Positions 35,228 through 44,149 of a DNA stretch of 64,000 bases are shown piece by piece (position 1 is the first letter of the stretch; every line of letters starts with the position of its first letter). Made by a program: the position numbers and the translations under genes. The DNA is from an uncultured Kiritimatiellota bacterium (GTDB lineage Bacteria > Verrucomicrobiota > Kiritimatiellia > RFP12 > UBA1067). The notes under the pieces were generated by a model. That model was given only the letters and a program-made list of their open reading frames with translations. It searched no databases and had not been told where the DNA came from. The stretch covers positions 1 through 64,000 of the forward strand of contig CAKTZI010000017.1 of assembly GCA_934635385.1 (NCBI GenBank), given 5' to 3'.

Positions 35228-36298
35228 TCATTTCTGGGCGGGCTTTTCAACCGGCTCGTCCGCCGGCGGCAAAAACTGCTTATATTCCTCGGACGCCTCG
35301 ATCTTGGCGGCCCTGATCTGGTCCATCACGAACTTCTGCGTGAAGGCGCGCTCGTCCTGGCTCTGGAGGTACTTGACGACCTGCTCCTTCTCGGGCACGG
35401 GCTGGACGCCCTCGGTCTTCACGAGGATGTGGCTCGCCTGGACCTTTTCGGGCGTCGCGGGCGCCTCGCCCTTCGCCTCGACGGCGGGCGTCTTCTTCGT
35501 CACGAGGATGAGGTGCTGCCCGAACTGCGTCTTGACGGGGTCGGAGACCTTCCCGACGGGCAGCTTGAACGCCACCTCGTCGAACTCCTTGACCATCTGG
35601 CCGTGGGTGAACTCGCCGAGGTCGCCGCCCTTCGCGGACGACGGACACGCCGAGTTCGCCTTCGCGAGCTCCGCGAACTTCGCCGGGACGTCCTTCGCGG
35701 GCGTCTTGTCGAGCTCGGCCTTGAAGCCCTTGATCTTCGCGAGCGCGTCGCTCTCGGCCGTCGCGGCCTTCTTGTTCTTCTCGACGATCTCGTCGATCTT
35801 CTTCTGCGCCTCGGCCGCGTAGTCCCGCTTCGTCTCCTGGGCGAGGCGGCTCTTCATCAGCTTGTCGATGAGGATGCCGTTCTCGAACTCCTGCCGCGCG
35901 CGGGCCTCGCCAAGCGGGAACTTCTTGAAGTAGTCCTCGACCGACTTCGGCGCGTCCGGCATCTTCGCCGTCGCCTTGAGGAAGTCGGCCTCGCGCGCCT
36001 TGCGGTCCTCATCCGTCACCGTGAAGCCCTCGGCCTTCGCCTTCGCGACGAGGACGTTCTCGACAATGAAGCTCTGCGCAAGCTGGTTGCCGTACATCTG
36101 CCGCGCGTAGGCGAGCTGGTTCGAGGCGATCTTGCCGCCTTGCGCGGCTAGGAGCTTCTCGACGTCCGCCGCGATCTGCGCCTTCGTCAGCGTCTGCCCG
36201 TTGACCGTCAGGGCCGTCTCGTCCGCAGCCTTCTGCGCACAGCCGACCGCCATCGCACCGGCCAGAAGCGCGGCGCCCATCACCTTCATGTTCATCAT
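35228..36298 (-). CDS. PpiC/SurA-type peptidyl-prolyl isomerase lipoprotein
   Basis: 356 residues. The lipoprotein signal has lipobox AMAVGC. A SurA-like helical N-domain follows (TVNGQTLTKAQIAADVEKLL). A rotamase (parvulin) domain is visible at about 215-270 (FAELAKANSACPSSAKGGDLGEF, and later VKTQFGQHLILVTKK), preceded by a long Lys/Glu-rich coiled segment. The family folds or escorts outer-membrane and exported proteins in the periplasm, fitting a genome rich in exported enzymes. AGAAAAGAGATG-type purine sequence precedes the ATG. It follows recO by 10 bp, likely in one transcript. Confidence 0.88.
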   Translation of the reverse strand: MMNMKVMGAALLAGAMAVGCAQKAADETALTVNGQTLTKAQIAADVEKLLAAQGGKIASNQLAYARQMYGNQLAQSFIVENVLVAKAKAEGFTVTDEDRKAREADFLKATAKMPDAPKSVEDYFKKFPLGEARARQEFENGILIDKLMKSRLAQETKRDYAAEAQKKIDEIVEKNKKAATAESDALAKIKGFKAELDKTPAKDVPAKFAELAKANSACPSSAKGGDLGEFTHGQMVKEFDEVAFKLPVGKVSDPVKTQFGQHLILVTKKTPAVEAKGEAPATPEKVQASHILVKTEGVQPVPEKEQVVKYLQSQDERAFTQKFVMDQIRAAKIEASEEYKQFLPPADEPVEKPAQK

Positions 36299-36308
36299 CT
36301 CTTTTCTT

Positions 36309-37016
36309 TCACTCTCTTTGTTTGTTGTTCGAATTGCTTTTCGAAATCAAGGCAAGGACAGCCCGCCGCACGTCGGAGGCGCAGTCCAAGTGGAACTGAT
36401 AGAATACACCAATTACCCTTGCCGCGTCAAGGGGGATAGTTGAATTTTCGACCGTGGCCACAGGATGACGCAGATAGTCGGCCACGGCGCGCGAGACGGG
36501 AATCGTGCGCTCGCCGCGCAGCTGGAAGACGCCCGACGCCGCCTCGATCTCAGGCGAAAGCCCCAGCAGATGCAGCACTTCCAGCTCGAAGCGCAGACAG
36601 TGCGCAAGCAGGTCGCCCGGCCCTGCCGCGCCGACGGCGAGCGCGTCCAGCGCGTCCGCGAGCAGCCCGTACCAGTCGGCGCAGTCGGGTCCGGACGGCG
36701 CGTAGTCCGCGACGAGCCGCCGGAAATGGCCCGCGAGCGCGAGCGCCCGGTAGTCGTCGCGCAGGGCGTCGCGGCGTTCGCGCGGCGCGCAGTCCCGCAG
36801 GGCGTGCAGGTCGCCGCGCGCACGCGCATAGTAGAGGATTTCGCACGTGTAGTTGAGGTCGTATTGCCCCAAAAAGAAGCTCTTCGGCCGCACCGCCCCC
36901 CGCACGACCGTGCCGACCTTGCCCTGCGGCGTCAGCCAGGAGACGACATGGCTCGTCTGCGACCACGGACGGATCGCCAGACAGATCGCCTCGCTCCTGA
37001 CGGTTTCGCCGGCCAT
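36309..37016 (-). CDS. recO: DNA repair protein RecO
   Basis: 235 residues. The N-terminal OB fold (SEAICLAIRPWSQTSHVVSWLTPQGKVGTVVRG, with the typical AR/VRPKS) and a helical C-terminal domain (FELEVLHLLGLSPEI) match RecO. The Cys zinc cluster found in some RecO proteins is not evident. RecO loads RecA on SSB-coated gaps together with RecR. The gene lies between an unknown gene and ppiC on the minus strand with short gaps, suggesting co-transcription. Confidence 0.82.
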   Translation of the reverse strand: MAGETVRSEAICLAIRPWSQTSHVVSWLTPQGKVGTVVRGAVRPKSFFLGQYDLNYTCEILYYARARGDLHALRDCAPRERRDALRDDYRALALAGHFRRLVADYAPSGPDCADWYGLLADALDALAVGAAGPGDLLAHCLRFELEVLHLLGLSPEIEAASGVFQLRGERTIPVSRAVADYLRHPVATVENSTIPLDAARVIGVFYQFHLDCASDVRRAVLALISKSNSNNKQRE

Positions 37017-37038
37017 TCCCGCATCCTCCCGCCGACCT

Positions 37039-37950
37039 TCAGGCGAGACGCTCCAGCCGGTCGTGCAGCGAGAGCTTGAACGGCAACTCCAGGCAAAGCG
37101 GTCGCAGCAGACGGAAGACGCGGCCGGAGCGGACGCGGATCTCGCCCGGCACCTTGCCGCGCCGGACGATCTCGTGCAGCACCTGCACGGGCATCGACTC
37201 CCAGAGCGCGCGCAAGCCGCCGTCGGGCAGAAGCGACACGCGACAGGCGAACGCCGCCGCCCCCGTCCGCCCGTCCGCCGCCGCCAGCTCGTAGACGCAG
37301 CGCGGACGCGGCTCCTTCGTCATGACGTTCGGCAGCATCCGGAAGTCGAGCTCCAGCACGTCCGCCGCGACAAGCGGCAGATCCTGCGCCGACTTGATCA
37401 GCTCCTTCGGCAGCGTGACCGTCTCCTTGTGCGGCGGCGGGTCGGGAATCTCCAGCGGCACGTCGGTCCACTGGCCTTGCGCATCCTCGACGCGCGCGAA
37501 GACGGCGCGGTCACCCGCGAACTTGAGCGGCAGCGCGCGATCGCCCTCGACGCGCAGGAAGACGCCGTAGGCCTCCCACAGGATCTTCGCGACCAGCGCG
37601 CGCGCCGACGGCGAGACGACCTCCTGCGGCATGTAGCCCGCGTCGTCCCGAAAGACCTTGACGGAGCCATCCGTCAGCACGACAAGCTCGAAATGAGGGA
37701 ACTCGATCGGCTGCGAACAGAACCCGAAGTTGCCGTCCATCCGCACGCGCACAAAGTCGTGCAGGGTCTGCCAGCCCTCCAGCATCAGGAAGCGCGCCTT
37801 CACGGGTTTCCCGTCGCCCTTCAGCACCGTGCAGAAGTAGGGGAAGACCGTGCCGCGCGGCTTCACCGCGAAGTTGTAGGGCACGAGGACGTCCCAGAGC
37901 CCCAGGGCGTCCATCCGCGCGCCGATCGTCTCGGGTTCGGGACGGTTCAC
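37039..37950 (-). CDS. Conserved hypothetical protein, 303 aa
   Basis: Not recognised. Soluble, mixed alpha-beta, no signal peptide or membrane helix. Noticeable segments are VPYNFAVKPRGTVFPYFCTVL, MLEGWQTLHDFVRVRMD, SARALVAKILWEAYGVFLRVEG and a C-terminal half with ADVLELDFRMLPN. It overlaps the epimerase gene by 4 bp (ATGA-type), so it is translationally coupled to it and lies 22 bp upstream of recO. Its fixed place next to recO suggests a housekeeping role, but no function can be assigned. Confidence 0.7.
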   Translation of the reverse strand: MNRPEPETIGARMDALGLWDVLVPYNFAVKPRGTVFPYFCTVLKGDGKPVKARFLMLEGWQTLHDFVRVRMDGNFGFCSQPIEFPHFELVVLTDGSVKVFRDDAGYMPQEVVSPSARALVAKILWEAYGVFLRVEGDRALPLKFAGDRAVFARVEDAQGQWTDVPLEIPDPPPHKETVTLPKELIKSAQDLPLVAADVLELDFRMLPNVMTKEPRPRCVYELAAADGRTGAAAFACRVSLLPDGGLRALWESMPVQVLHEIVRRGKVPGEIRVRSGRVFRLLRPLCLELPFKLSLHDRLERLA

Positions 37951-39086
37951 GCGAAGAGCCGCCGGATGTGGCGGTCGCCGAGGTTCGCCTCGATCTCGCG
38001 GCCGATCACGTCGGCGCTGCGCTCAAGGGCGGGGATGAACTCGTCCTTCAGCTCCGCCGCGACCTTGAAGGACACGTGGATCAGCTGGCGGAACGAGGGA
38101 TTGTAGAGCGGTTCGGCCTCGTCGTGGCGGAGCGTCTTCGCGAACGTCTGCGCGTCCCAGCCGTCCACGGCGTCCGGGTCGGGCAGCTTCGCCGTGTCAA
38201 CGTCGATCACGGTCGCGTAGGGCACGGTCAGTTCGTTCCTCCGCGCCAGGGCCTCGCGGTAGATCCGCTTCGCGAGCTTCAGCGCCGCCGGGTCGGCGAG
38301 CGCGAGGCCGATGATCTCCTCCAGCCACGTCGTGCCCGCCGTCTTGATGTGGATGCCCATGTCGTACTGGCGGATGAGCCGACCCATGATCGGGTAGAGC
38401 GAGAACTTGTCGGAGCCGGAGTGGATCGAGAGCTTGAGGTTGTCGGGCAGGCCGAGTTCCCGGATCGCCCACTGGATGACCTTGAGGTCCTCCTCGAACT
38501 CCTGCGCGAACCGGTCGAGGTCGCCGACGTAGTCGACGCCCTTGTTGAAGCGGCCCGTGAACTTCGGCGCGAAGGTCTGCACGGGAATCTTCTCCTCGGC
38601 GATCTTCGTGAGGATGTACTTCACCTCCTCCGGCGTCTGCGCGCGGTCGACCTCGTCCATCGAGACTTCGGTCACGAAGTTCGCCGCACCCTTCTTCGCG
38701 GCGATGTGGCGGTAGAGCTCGCCGGCCTTCCGGATCGCGCCGTCGTAGCGTTCCGCGACCGTCCCCGTCTTGCCGATGTAGTCGGCGACGTCGAGCGTGA
38801 AGAAGTCGCAGGCGTCGAGGAACTTGTCGACGTTCGTGATGTTGATGTGGTCGGCGTCACAGAAGTAGGCGTCCGCATAGCCGAGCGCCTGCACCGCCGC
38901 GTCCGCCTCGCGACGCGTGGACATCGGCTCGGTGCCGATGATCGTGTGCTCGCGGTTGGACTTGTTCCAGACGGGCGTGAAGTGCACGCCGAACTTCTTC
39001 TCCGCCGCGACGAGCGCCTTGAGCTGGTTGACGCCCTCGTGCGCGAAGCGGTCGCCGATGCCGAACGAATATTTGCTGATCTTCAT
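37947..39086 (-). CDS. Tagaturonate/fructuronate epimerase-like protein (UxaE family)
   Basis: 379 residues. The start KYSFGIGDRFAHEGVNQLKAL, the CDADHINITN motif with candidate metal ligands, FFTLDVADYIGK, and SIHSGSDKFSLYPIMGRLIRQ with its conserved His match the UxaE-type epimerases that interconvert keto-hexuronates in galacturonate and glucuronate breakdown. The family assignment rests on remembered motifs and the length is on the short side, so related sugar isomerase roles remain possible. No other uronate gene is adjacent. A TATAAT box 7 nt before the ATG indicates a leaderless message. Confidence 0.65.
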   Translation of the reverse strand: MKISKYSFGIGDRFAHEGVNQLKALVAAEKKFGVHFTPVWNKSNREHTIIGTEPMSTRREADAAVQALGYADAYFCDADHINITNVDKFLDACDFFTLDVADYIGKTGTVAERYDGAIRKAGELYRHIAAKKGAANFVTEVSMDEVDRAQTPEEVKYILTKIAEEKIPVQTFAPKFTGRFNKGVDYVGDLDRFAQEFEEDLKVIQWAIRELGLPDNLKLSIHSGSDKFSLYPIMGRLIRQYDMGIHIKTAGTTWLEEIIGLALADPAALKLAKRIYREALARRNELTVPYATVIDVDTAKLPDPDAVDGWDAQTFAKTLRHDEAEPLYNPSFRQLIHVSFKVAAELKDEFIPALERSADVIGREIEANLGDRHIRRLFA

Positions 39087-39093
39087 GGCGGAT

Positions 39094-39099
39094 ATTATA
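39094..39099 (-). promoter_or_regulatory. -10 box of leaderless promoter for the UxaE-like gene
   Basis: TATAAT on the minus strand, 7 nt from the ATG at 39086. The divergent response-regulator gene has the same arrangement 90 bp away. Confidence 0.6.
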
Positions 39100-39175
39100 G
39101 CAAAAACGCCACGTCCGTTTGGACACGCCGCCGCGACATCCTCGGCGACCTCTTCCGCCGCACACGCGTTTAGGG

Positions 39176-39181
39176 TATAAT
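39176..39181 (+). promoter_or_regulatory. -10 box of leaderless promoter for the response regulator
   Basis: TATAAT followed by 7 nt and the ATG at 39189. Confidence 0.6.
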
Positions 39182-39188
39182 ACGCGCC

Positions 39189-39860
39189 ATGTCAAAGATT
39201 CTCATCGTTGAAGACGACCCGGCGATCCGCCGCGTCATCGCCCTCGCGGTCAAGAGCGCGGGGTATTCGCCCGTCCTCGAGGCGGACACGGGCGACGACG
39301 GGTTCGCCGTCCTCCGCCGCGAGAAGCCCGCGCTTGTCCTGCTGGACGTCATGCTGCCCGGCATGGACGGCATCGAGGTCTGCCGCCGCGTCAAGTCCGA
39401 CCCCGCCCTCGCGGCAACGGCGATCATCCTGCTGACGGCGAAAGGCGAGGAGCAGGACATCGTCACGGGCCTCGACGCCGGCGCGAACGACTACGTGACG
39501 AAGCCCTTCTCGAAGGAGGTGCTGCTCGCCCGCATGCGCGCCGCGCTCCGCAAGGACCCGACAGCCCCCGCCGGCACGTTCGCGCTCGACGGGCTGGAGC
39601 TGGACGACCGGACGCACCGCGTCACGCTCGGCGGCAGCGAGCTGAAGCTCACGCTGACGGAATACCGCATCCTCGAGCTGCTGCTGCGCAATCGCGGACG
39701 CGTCTTCGAACGCGGCCACATCATTGACCGCATCACCGGCGGCGAGAAGTTCGTCACCGACCGCACGATCGACGTCCAGATCGTCGGCCTCCGGCGCAAG
39801 CTCGGCGACTGGGCGCATCACGTCGAGACCGTGCGCGGCCTCGGCTATCGGCTGGCGTGA
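39189..39860 (+). CDS. OmpR/PhoB-family response regulator
   Basis: 223 residues. The receiver domain has the acidic pair in VEDDPAIRR, the phospho-acceptor Asp in VLLDVMLPGMDG near residue 52 and the Lys of VTKPFSKE. The C-terminal winged helix (about 130-223) contains LTLTEYRILELLLRNRGRVFER and DVQIVGLRRKLGD. It forms a two-component pair with the kinase 74 bp downstream. PhoB/PhoR-like systems respond to phosphate or envelope signals; the actual signal is unknown. Confidence 0.92.
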   Translation: MSKILIVEDDPAIRRVIALAVKSAGYSPVLEADTGDDGFAVLRREKPALVLLDVMLPGMDGIEVCRRVKSDPALAATAIILLTAKGEEQDIVTGLDAGANDYVTKPFSKEVLLARMRAALRKDPTAPAGTFALDGLELDDRTHRVTLGGSELKLTLTEYRILELLLRNRGRVFERGHIIDRITGGEKFVTDRTIDVQIVGLRRKLGDWAHHVETVRGLGYRLA

Positions 39861-39870
39861 GGGGGAGAGG

Positions 39871-39932
39871 GTTGAGAGGTTGAGACGTTGAGAGGTTGAG
39901 ACGTTGAGAGGTTGAGACGTTGAGAGGTTGAG
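39871..39932 (+). repeat. Tandem 8/16-bp repeat between response regulator and kinase
   Basis: GTTGAGAG and GTTGAGAC alternate, giving a 16-bp unit about 3.8 times, with the kinase ATG immediately after the last unit. Each unit carries a GAGAGG-like Shine-Dalgarno sequence, so the last copy also acts as the kinase ribosome-binding site. Similar GTTGAGA arrays are widely scattered in bacterial metagenome sequences. Confidence 0.8.
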
Positions 39933-39934
39933 AG

Positions 39935-41131
39935 ATGGAAGGACGCAAGGTTGAGCGAAGCTGGGTCTTGGCGTGCGTGGCCGGACTGGGCGTCGTCCTG
40001 TTCGCCGCGCTGTTCGCGCTGGAGGCGCACAGCTTCCGGCGGGCCATCGCCGACATGGCGGAGTCGGAGACGCGCGTGACGGTCGTCAACGCCGACGGCT
40101 CGGTCTTCTACGACACCGAAGCCGCGACCGACAGCCACGCCGCGCGCGAGGAGGTTCGGCAGGCGTTCGCCAAAGGCCGCAGCGTCTCGCTGCGCCGGTC
40201 GGAGACGGTCGGCGCCGACCTCCTCTACTGCGCCCGCCGCGTCGGCGACCGCGTCGTGCGCCTCGCCGTGCCGTACACGGGCGTCCTGAAGTCCGAACGC
40301 CTGGCCGCCGGCGGACTGCTCGCGGCGCTCCTGCTCGGCGGCTGCCTCGTCCTGCTCGTCTACCTCTTCACGCGCCGCCTGACGCAGCGGCTGGACGCCC
40401 AGTCGCGGCAGCTGGAGATCGCGACGGCGAACGAGACGTTCCGGCGCGAGTTCACCTCCAATGTCACGCACGAGCTGAAAAGCCCCCTCACGGCGATTCT
40501 CGGCGCCGTCGAGATGCTGGGCGACGGCACGGCGCTCTCCGACGACGAGCGGAAAGAGCTCTTCGGCATCGTCCGCTCGGAAAGCGGACGCCTGAGCTCA
40601 CTCGTCGGGGACGTGCTGTCGCTCGCGCAGATCGAGCGCGAGCAGGCCGAGGACACCGCCGATTTCGCGCGCGTGAACCTCGCGGACGTCGTGACGGCCG
40701 TCCTCGCGCGCGAGGAGGCCAAGGCCCGCGCGGCCCACGTGACCCTCGACTGCACGCGCAACGACGCCGTCTTCGTCCGGGGCGACGCCACGCGGCTGGA
40801 GGAGGCCCTGGCCAACCTCGTCGAGAACGCCCTGCGCTATTCGGGCTCCGACCGCATCCGCCTCTCGTCGTCGGCGACCGGCCCGCGCGTCACGGTCGCG
40901 GTGACGGACTTCGGCATCGGCATCCCCGCCCAACACCTGCCGCACCTCTTCGAGCGCTTCTACCGCGTCAACAAGTCGCGGAGCCGCACGCTCGGCGGCA
41001 CGGGACTCGGCCTCGCCATCGTCAAGCACATCGTGCAGCTGCACGGCGGCGACGTCGCGGTCGAGTCCGTGCCCGGACGGCAGACGACGTTCTCCTTCAC
41101 CCTGCCACTGAAGCACGACACGTCCGTTTGA
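39935..41131 (+). CDS. Sensor histidine kinase (PhoR-like)
   Basis: 398 residues. Transmembrane helix one is at about 10-30 (VLACVAGLGVVLFAALFAL) and helix two at about 118-140 (GLLAALLLGGCLVLLVYLF), with an extracytoplasmic sensor of about 90 residues between them. HisKA holds the phospho-His in TSNVTHELKSPLTAILG near residue 180. The HATPase domain shows the N box VENALRY, the G1 box DFGIGIP, the F box and the G2 box GGTGLGLAI. It ends FTLPLKHDTSV. It partners the upstream response regulator; its translation starts within the tandem repeat. Confidence 0.92.
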   Translation: MEGRKVERSWVLACVAGLGVVLFAALFALEAHSFRRAIADMAESETRVTVVNADGSVFYDTEAATDSHAAREEVRQAFAKGRSVSLRRSETVGADLLYCARRVGDRVVRLAVPYTGVLKSERLAAGGLLAALLLGGCLVLLVYLFTRRLTQRLDAQSRQLEIATANETFRREFTSNVTHELKSPLTAILGAVEMLGDGTALSDDERKELFGIVRSESGRLSSLVGDVLSLAQIEREQAEDTADFARVNLADVVTAVLAREEAKARAAHVTLDCTRNDAVFVRGDATRLEEALANLVENALRYSGSDRIRLSSSATGPRVTVAVTDFGIGIPAQHLPHLFERFYRVNKSRSRTLGGTGLGLAIVKHIVQLHGGDVAVESVPGRQTTFSFTLPLKHDTSV

Positions 41132-41172
41132 CCAAAGGCTGACAAGGCCAAAGCGATCTTGCCGAACATCCG

Positions 41173-41185
41173 GGGCCTGTCCCCA
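41173..41185. repeat. REP-like core GGGGCCTGTCCCC after the kinase gene
   Basis: Exact 13-bp match to the RAYT-associated core in the gap between convergent genes. It is followed within 15 bp by a 22-bp string also present in the SGNH remnant at about 58451-58472. Confidence 0.5.
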
Positions 41186-41248
41186 AGGAGAGGCAAAGGA
41201 TGAAGCGAGTCGCCCTTACCGTAGGGTATCTTCCGCTTCATGCCGCGT

Positions 41249-41254
41249 ATTATA
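41249..41254 (-). promoter_or_regulatory. Orphan leaderless-type promoter
   Basis: TATAAT on the minus strand, 7 nt before an ATG at 41241, the same layout as the real leaderless genes. The 93-codon frame it opens runs antisense into the kinase 3' end and is not a recognisable protein. It may be left over from a deleted gene or drive an antisense RNA. Confidence 0.45.
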
Positions 41255-41305
41255 CCAAATTTCCGTCCCAGGCCCTCACGCCCCCTCGTCGTGAAGCCCT
41301 CGCCT

Positions 41306-44083
41306 TCAGGGACTCTCCAGGACGTCGATGCCGCTCAGGGAGCCGAACATCTCCCAGTCGTCGAGATGCCAGACGACCTTGCCGTTCTCGTCGAACTCCA
41401 GCACCTGCCAGCCGCGCTTGGAGTCCTCCCAGCCGTGCCCCGTCCAGTTGCAGACGTAGACGTGTCCGTTCGCGAGCTCCTGCGGTTGGGCGTAGAAGAC
41501 GTTCTGCCGCCCCGGCTCCTGCTCGGCCTTCCAGATCCGATCGACCGCGCCGTCCGCCGTGAAGTGGACGAGTTCCGCCCCGTAGCCCGTGCCCGCCCAG
41601 TAGCCCGCACCGGCCCTGTCCGGGACGACTTCGAAGAGGTTCCGCCCGGACGGCTGGAGGAACGTCTGCACGACCTCGCCAGCCGACCCGTCGCCGAGCC
41701 GCGCCCGCACGAAGCCGTGTTCGTAGGTGATGAGCAGTTCGCCGTCCGGCAGGCGCACCATCGACCGCGAGTTGAAGAGTCCCGGAAACGTCCACACGCG
41801 GCGCATCTTGCGGTCGGACGAGAAAGCGACGACCTCGATGTCGTTCGTCTTGCCGTAGCCGCCGGGGCTCACGCACGCGAGAAAACCGCCGTCCGGCAGG
41901 TCGCAGACCGCCGTCAGCTCGTTGAGGCGCGGATGGCGGAACGTCTCCACGACCTTGCGCCGGGCGATGTCGATCACCATGAATCCACGCCGGACGACCA
42001 CGCGATAGAGGCCCGCCCCGACGCGCTTCAGGTCCCACATCGGCTTCTCCGCCGGCACCGTGAAACGTTCCTTCGCGTTGCAGCTGTCGTAGACGATGAG
42101 CTGGGCGCGCGACTCGTCCGCCAGCACGAGCCTGCGCCGCGCGACATTCTCCGGCGGCGTCTTGAAGAGCGGGTGCTCGTTGCGATGGACCATGCCGAGC
42201 GCGGCGATCGCCGACTGCGCACCCTCAAACAGGTTCGTCTCTGTCTCGGGGTAGACGTTCACCTGCGGACGCCCCCAGAAGTGGTACTTCTCGTGCCATC
42301 CCTGCGGATAGGCGTGGTACGTAGGGTTCTTCGGCACCCCGGCCCGCATCCGCCCCATCAGTTCCGGCAGGTAGTCCGTGTAGAGCGCCCTCGGCGTACA
42401 CCCGTGCTCCCACGCGAGCGCGGCCGCGATGCCGACCGCCTCGCCCAGCATGCCGAGCGTCCGCTGCACGCGCACCGACGCGAGCGCGACATGGCTGACC
42501 GAGACGTGCCGCCCGGCGAGGAAGAGGTTCGGGCAGTCCCTCGCGTACAGGCAGCGGTACGGCACCGGCACGGGCTTCGCGCCGAACCCGCGATGGTAGG
42601 CGCACGAGCGGAACGGCTCACTGAACGCCGCCGCGTTCGCCGGATCGGGAAAGTGCTGGTCGATGTCCCATGTGGCGCAGGCCGTGGGATCGGGAACCGG
42701 CTTCGGGCTTTCGAGGTCGTTCTGCGTAAGCACGTAATCGCCGATGACGCGATGCCCTTCGCGCTTGCCGCCGATCGGCGAGATCCAGCTGAACCGCCGC
42801 CGCGCGAATTCACCCCGGCGCGGCGAGACGTTCTTGAGGTAGTGCCAGTTCGAGAAGACCGCGAGAAGCCCGTAGTCGCGGATCGCCTCTGTCTCCGTGC
42901 CCATGTCGCGGTACTGCCCCGCCTCCTGCGCCCAGCCGCCGACTGTCGAATATGTCGCGCTCGCCTCGTCGATCGGGAGCGCCCACGCGGAAATGTCGGG
43001 GAACGGCCTGGGCTGCGCCTCGGCGACGGTCGTCCACTGCAGGGAATGCCCCATGACCTGCCGGTCCGCCGCAACCGGCGCGGAAATCTCGCCGAACGTC
43101 GCGCGCGCCTCGCGCCCGTACATCGTCGCGCATCCGACAAGCCGGGCGAGAACCGCGTCGCCCGTCGCGTCGCAGAAGAGATCCGACCGGTAGCGCGTCC
43201 GCACGCCCGTGCGCACATGCCGCGAGACGACGGCCGTGATCGCGCCGGCCGCGTTCGTCTCGACGGACACGACACGTTCGCCCGTGCGTAGCGTGAGGAA
43301 CCGCGCATTGAGCCCCGCCTTGAACGAGTTGACCTTTCGGAGATCCTCCTAGTCCTCGGCGCGGTCCACGCCCCCGCCGCCGCGGATCGGCGCGATCTCG
43401 TCCACCACGTTGCCGAGCGCGGGATTCGGCCCTACGTGGACGTCCCCGCCGAGGCCGACGCGGATCTCGGACGAGTTGCAGCCGCCGACCACGTCGCGAT
43501 CCTGCACGAGCAGCGTCTTCGCCGTCGCGCGCGCGGCGGCCTGCGCGGCGCAGATGCCGCTGATTCCGCCGCCGACCACGATGAAGTCGAACGTGCCGCC
43601 CTCGGCGACCGGGCCGTCCTGCCGCGCACGGCGAATCTTCTCAAGGCCGACTTCGTCCAGCGTCTCCGTCGTCAGGATGACGGCGTCGCACCGTCCGTTG
43701 AAGCCCGTGAGGTCGTGGAGCGCAAGCGTGTGCGGACCCGCGTCCAGTCCGCGCGCCCCGGCAAACTGCCAGCGCCAGTCGCGTCCGCCCGTGCCGAGTT
43801 CGCCGTCGAGACGATGCCCGTCCACGGCGATCCCGAACCGCCCGGCCGGGACGGCCGACCATTCCGCGTTCCAGTTGCGCGTCCGCGCCCAGACGGAATA
43901 GGTGCCCTTCTCCGACAGGGAGACCGTCGTCTCCGCATCCGCCACGGGTACGCCGCAGCCGTGCGCCATGAGGTAGGAAGAGCCCATCTCCGACATCGAG
44001 GACGGATCGACCGTCCATCCGCCGGGGTTGGAGAAACTCTCGCACTCGAGAAAGATCGTCGCGGCCAGCAATAGGGTGTTCAT
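41306..44083 (-). pseudogene. FAD-dependent oxidoreductase with propeller domain, interrupted by one amber codon
   Basis: A single frame of 926 codons is broken only by TAG at 43349-43351. The N-terminus is a short signal and a carbohydrate-binding-like domain (LECESFSNPGGWTVD). The FAD domain starts with FIVVGGGISGICAAQAA and continues NSSEIRVGLGGDVHVG. The context RAED-stop-EDLRKVNSF fits a family position where Tyr is expected, so a TAC or TAT codon was probably mutated. FAD_oxidored motifs continue after the stop (DLFCDATGDAVLARLVG, PNLFLAGRHVSVSHVAL). The C-terminal 350 residues are a beta-propeller (VRLPDGELLITYEHG). The 5' part ends at 43349 and the 3' part has a GTG at 43270. The substrate is unknown. 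Confidence 0.75.
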
Positions 44084-44113
44084 ATGTGCATTTCCTTGTT
44101 CGGGGATTCAGCC

Positions 44114-44142
44114 TCACACGGAGGCACGGAGACACGGAGATT
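44114..44142. repeat. Family-2 element fragment
   Basis: CACACGGAGGCACGGAGACA followed by CGGAG, matching only the left tip of copy E. It lies between the outer-membrane protein and FAD genes. Confidence 0.45.
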
Positions 44143-44149
44143 TGGGCCT

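Noticed and set aside
39871..39932. Possible CRISPR-like array
   Set aside because: Units are directly adjacent 8/16-bp tandem repeats without unique spacers, and no cas gene is near.
43349..43351. Genome-wide reassignment of TAG as a sense codon
   Set aside because: Only one gene shows an internal TAG, and the GH43 frame at 20946 ends in TAG, so a local mutation is more economical.
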